Source of the DNA: Guptibacillus hwajinpoensis | Lineage (GTDB): Bacteria; Bacillota; Bacilli; Bacillales; Bacillaceae_J | Length of the DNA: 38,127 bases | Reading direction: 5' to 3' | Assembly (NCBI GenBank): GCA_016841285.1 | Contig: JAENZK010000004.1 | Location: forward strand, 1 to 38,127 | In this document: in pieces, positions 35,252 through 38,127 of the stretch | Layout of the letters: every line of letters begins with the position of its first letter | Numbering within the stretch: position 1 is the stretch's first letter | The notes under the pieces: generated by a model | Told to the model about the DNA's origin: nothing | The model's database searches: none | What the model saw: only the letters and a program-made list of their open reading frames with translations | Translations under genes and position numbers: made by a program

Positions 35252-37756
35252 ATGTCTAAACAACCAAACAAAATCAACAAGTTAATCGCAACAGCAGCAG
35301 GAGCAGCAGTCGTAGTATCTGCAGTCGCACCAGTGGCAGGAGCAGAGTAGACAAACACCCCAAATTGGATGAAAGATTCATTACAAGATCTAATTAATTA
35401 CGGTGTAATTGACGCTGACTCAACAGTAAACGCTGCAGGCGAAGTAACTCGTGGTGAAGTAGCATTATACTTCGCAAAAGCTTTAAAATTAGACATGGAA
35501 AACGTTGAAAACCCAGGATTCGCTGACGTTTCAACTTCTCATAAATATTACAATGCCATTGCAGCTTTAGCGAAAGCTGGTAAAATGAATGGTACAGAAA
35601 AAGGGTTCGAACCTGACCGCGTAATTAACCGTGCTGAAATGGCTTCTTTAATCGTAAAAGCATTCGGTTATGAGTATGGTAACGGTGCTAGCTTAGTATT
35701 CACTGACCTTAAAGGTGCAGATTGGGCAAGAAATGCCATCGCTGGTTTAACAGATGCAGGCATTAAGCTTGGTGTAAGTGATACTCAATTCGCTCCATTA
35801 TCCAAATTAACTCGTCAAGATACAGTTGGTTTCTTATGGAAGGTCATGAAGGATCAAGGCACTGACTTTGCAGCTTATGAAAAAGTACAAGTGGAATCTG
35901 TAAACGAAATTAACGCAAAAACATTCGAAGTAAACTTCAGCTCAGCTATTGATGCAGATACTTTAAAAGATGCTGCTAAAAATAATGTCATTACTGTTAT
36001 TGCAGGTAAAGACGCAAAAGATGCTGGTACGATCACACAAACATTAAGCGAAGATGGTAAAACTCTTACACTTAAAGCACAAAACTTCTTCAAAGGAGAC
36101 TATACTGTAAAAGTTCCTTACGAAGTAGTAAAGGGAACAAATGGAAAGTATTTAGCACCAGCTAACGCAGAAATAACAGTTGACGATACAGCTGCACCTG
36201 TTCTTACATCTGCACGTGCAACAGTAAAATCAACGGAAGATAAAGTTACATCAGTAACGTTAACATTTAATGAAGATGTGAAATCTTTAGACCTTGTAAA
36301 AATTGGTGGTCAAAACTATACAGCAACACCAGTAGGAAATACAGTTGAAATTAATAACCTTAACCTAGATGCTGCAAAGGCCTACGATATTACAGTTGTA
36401 AACGCTAAAGATATCGTTGACAACACTAAAGATGTTCAATCAACAACATTAAATGTAACAGTAGATAGCGAAGCTCCAGCTATTACTAGTGTGGAAGCAA
36501 CTGGTGAAAATACTGTAAAAGTAACAGTAGATAAAGCATTACAAAATAACACATTAGCGATCTCTGGTAAAGTCGGTACATTTGAAACTAATATTGTTCA
36601 AAGTGCCGTAGTAAATGCAGAAAACAAAAAAGAATATATTGTGACTTTGAAGGATAACTATCTATACAAAAACGGCAACTCTGATAATGTAACATTAAAA
36701 ATTGCGAAAGAAGCTCTTGTAGATACACTTGGCAATAAGAATGCTGATGACATTACAAAAACAGTCGTTATTTCTAAAGATGTTGTAGCACCAACTGTAA
36801 CTGATGTTGAAACTACTGTAACTAACGGTAAAGTTACTGCCTTTACGTTAAACTTTAGTGAAGAAGTTCAGACTTTAGATGATTCTAAGGTATACGTGGT
36901 TAACTCTAAGGGTGAGATCAAAACACTATCTTCTATTGCAACACCAGCAGTGGATGATAAGGACAATACAAAGGTAGTATTCACTTTAGCAAATGACGTT
37001 CAAGCAGACAAATACAGCTTTGATTTAAGTGAAGGATTCGTAAAAGACAAGTCATTAGCAGCTAATGAGAACGCAAGCTACTCCTTCACTGTTAATGTAA
37101 CAGATGCAGAGCAGCCTGTGGAAACTTCATTTACAATTAATGATGTTACTGAAGACAATAATGTAGTAACAGTAGATTTTGGTCAAAAGGTGAAAGCAAC
37201 AGGAACAGGATCTGCCTTAAATCCACTTGCCTACTCAGTCAATGGAGTTGTTTTACCAACAGATACAAAAATTGAGTTTGGTACAACTGATGGCGTGTTA
37301 GATCAATCTAAAGTTGTCATTCAATTACCAAAAGGATTTGTAAAAGAAAATGATACTGCCGCAGTATTCCGTGTGACTGGTGTTCAAACTTTAGATAATA
37401 AAGTAAGCAACCCGTTCATCAAGACTATTGATATCACTGACAACACAGCTCCTGAGGTAATCTCTATGATAGCTTCTGATTTAACTAAACTAACAGTAGA
37501 ATACTCTGAGGCTATTCAGTTAAAGACAGATGAAACTGGTGCTAGTGATATTACGGATGAAATTCTTCTTACTGACGATAAAGGTGAAAAAGTTAGATTC
37601 ACTGCAGAAGTGGTAAATGGTAAATTAGTATTAACAACTGAAAGTGATGCAACTCTAGTAAGCAAATTAACAACTATAAAAGTTGAAGATGCAAATGCCA
37701 ATATCGTTGACATCCATGGCGTTGCACAAAAAGCAGAAGTAACTATTACTAAATAA
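35252..37756 (+). pseudogene. S-layer protein (SLH domains plus Ig-like repeats) interrupted by in-frame TAG after the signal peptide
   Basis: ATG 35252: MSKQPNKINKLIATAAGAAVVVSAVAPVAGAE* then, same frame, TNTPNWMKDSLQDLINYGVIDADSTVNAAGEVTRGEVALYFAKAL...; TAG at 35348-35350; ORF track starts only at internal ATG 35369. Confidence 0.85.
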
Positions 37757-37771
37757 TTATCGACATATATC

Positions 37772-37803
37772 AACCCCTGCCCAAATTAGGCAGGGGTTTT
37801 CCT
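37772..37803 (+). terminator. Rho-independent terminator after S-layer gene
   Basis: AACCCCTGCC-caaatta-GGCAGGGGTT plus ttttcc. Confidence 0.85.
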
Positions 37804-37886
37804 GTTGATCCAGCTGGTAGTTCAGTACTTCTTAACAAGTGTAAAAATTACCTTAAGTGGAATAAAAACAGGGTTGAAAATATATT

Positions 37887-38127
37887 GGAAAAATAGTTTA
37901 ATATAACTTGTGAGCCACGACAGTGACTCACGAAAATATGAATCACCCATTAGATTAACTAGTAAACTGTTAAATGTAAATTAACTGGAAAAGAGTTACT
38001 ATTGATTGCGTGATTTGAAAATATTATACTAGAATAGTGAATTACTAAATTGTTAACTAGATCACTTGTGATAAAAATAGAATGCAAGTGAATTTAAAAA
38101 AATAATAAAACAACCCATTAGGAGGAA
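37887..38127 (+). repeat. S-layer promoter/leader region, copy 2 (runs to window end at the RBS)
   Basis: Shared blocks: tagtttaatataacttgtgagccacg, gagttactattga, gaatgcaagtgaatttaaaaaaataataaaacaacccattaggaggaa. Confidence 0.9.

Noticed and set aside
35369-37756. ORF-track start of the S-layer protein at 35369
   Set aside because: Internal Met without RBS or signal peptide; the in-frame RBS-linked start is 35252 with TAG at 35348.
1-38127. CRISPR arrays, tRNA/rRNA genes, prophage or IS transposases
   Set aside because: No regularly spaced short direct repeats, no tRNA or rRNA signatures and no transposase/integrase ORFs seen; the repeats present are dispersed intergenic elements and the S-layer leader duplication.

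Overview
Chromosomal window from a Gram-positive, spore-forming Bacillaceae bacterium (AT-rich, strong AGGAGG ribosome-binding sites, B. subtilis-like synteny). Left end: a glycan gene cluster (GT2, NeuD-like acetyltransferase, DegT aminotransferase, second GT2). Middle: nhaC and a DMT transporter, then a conserved block mrfA / mrfB / cotD-like / ypsA / gpsB / ypsC / ypvA / ypwA. Next come a ba3-type cytochrome oxidase (three subunits, the smallest missing from the ORF track), carbonic anhydrase, an NHEJ operon (Ku plus LigD split into ligase and polymerase genes), a CheX-like protein, type III PKS bpsA-bpsB, the double dynamin dynA, a HEPN-like/CBS protein, an oxidoreductase, ypbS, a rhodanese, and an S-layer gene. 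Main observations: (i) the S-layer gene has an in-frame TAG immediately after its signal peptide, and its ~245-bp promoter/leader is duplicated downstream of the gene, ending exactly at an RBS at the window edge; (ii) a ~150-bp dispersed repeat occurs in four copies whose arms show compensatory base-pair changes, three of them starting directly at a stop codon; (iii) an untracked 31-aa membrane-peptide ORF sits behind a consensus sigma-A promoter and a perfect 7-1-7 Fur box; (iv) a CBS-pair protein next to dynA carries an RNxxxH HEPN-type motif; (v) LigD is split with an RBS inside the overlap; (vi) rnpB is absent from its usual place between gpsB and ypsC; (vii) an untracked 39-aa CxxC...CxxC microprotein lies antisense between mrfA and mrfB. 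All calls are by eye; no database search was run.
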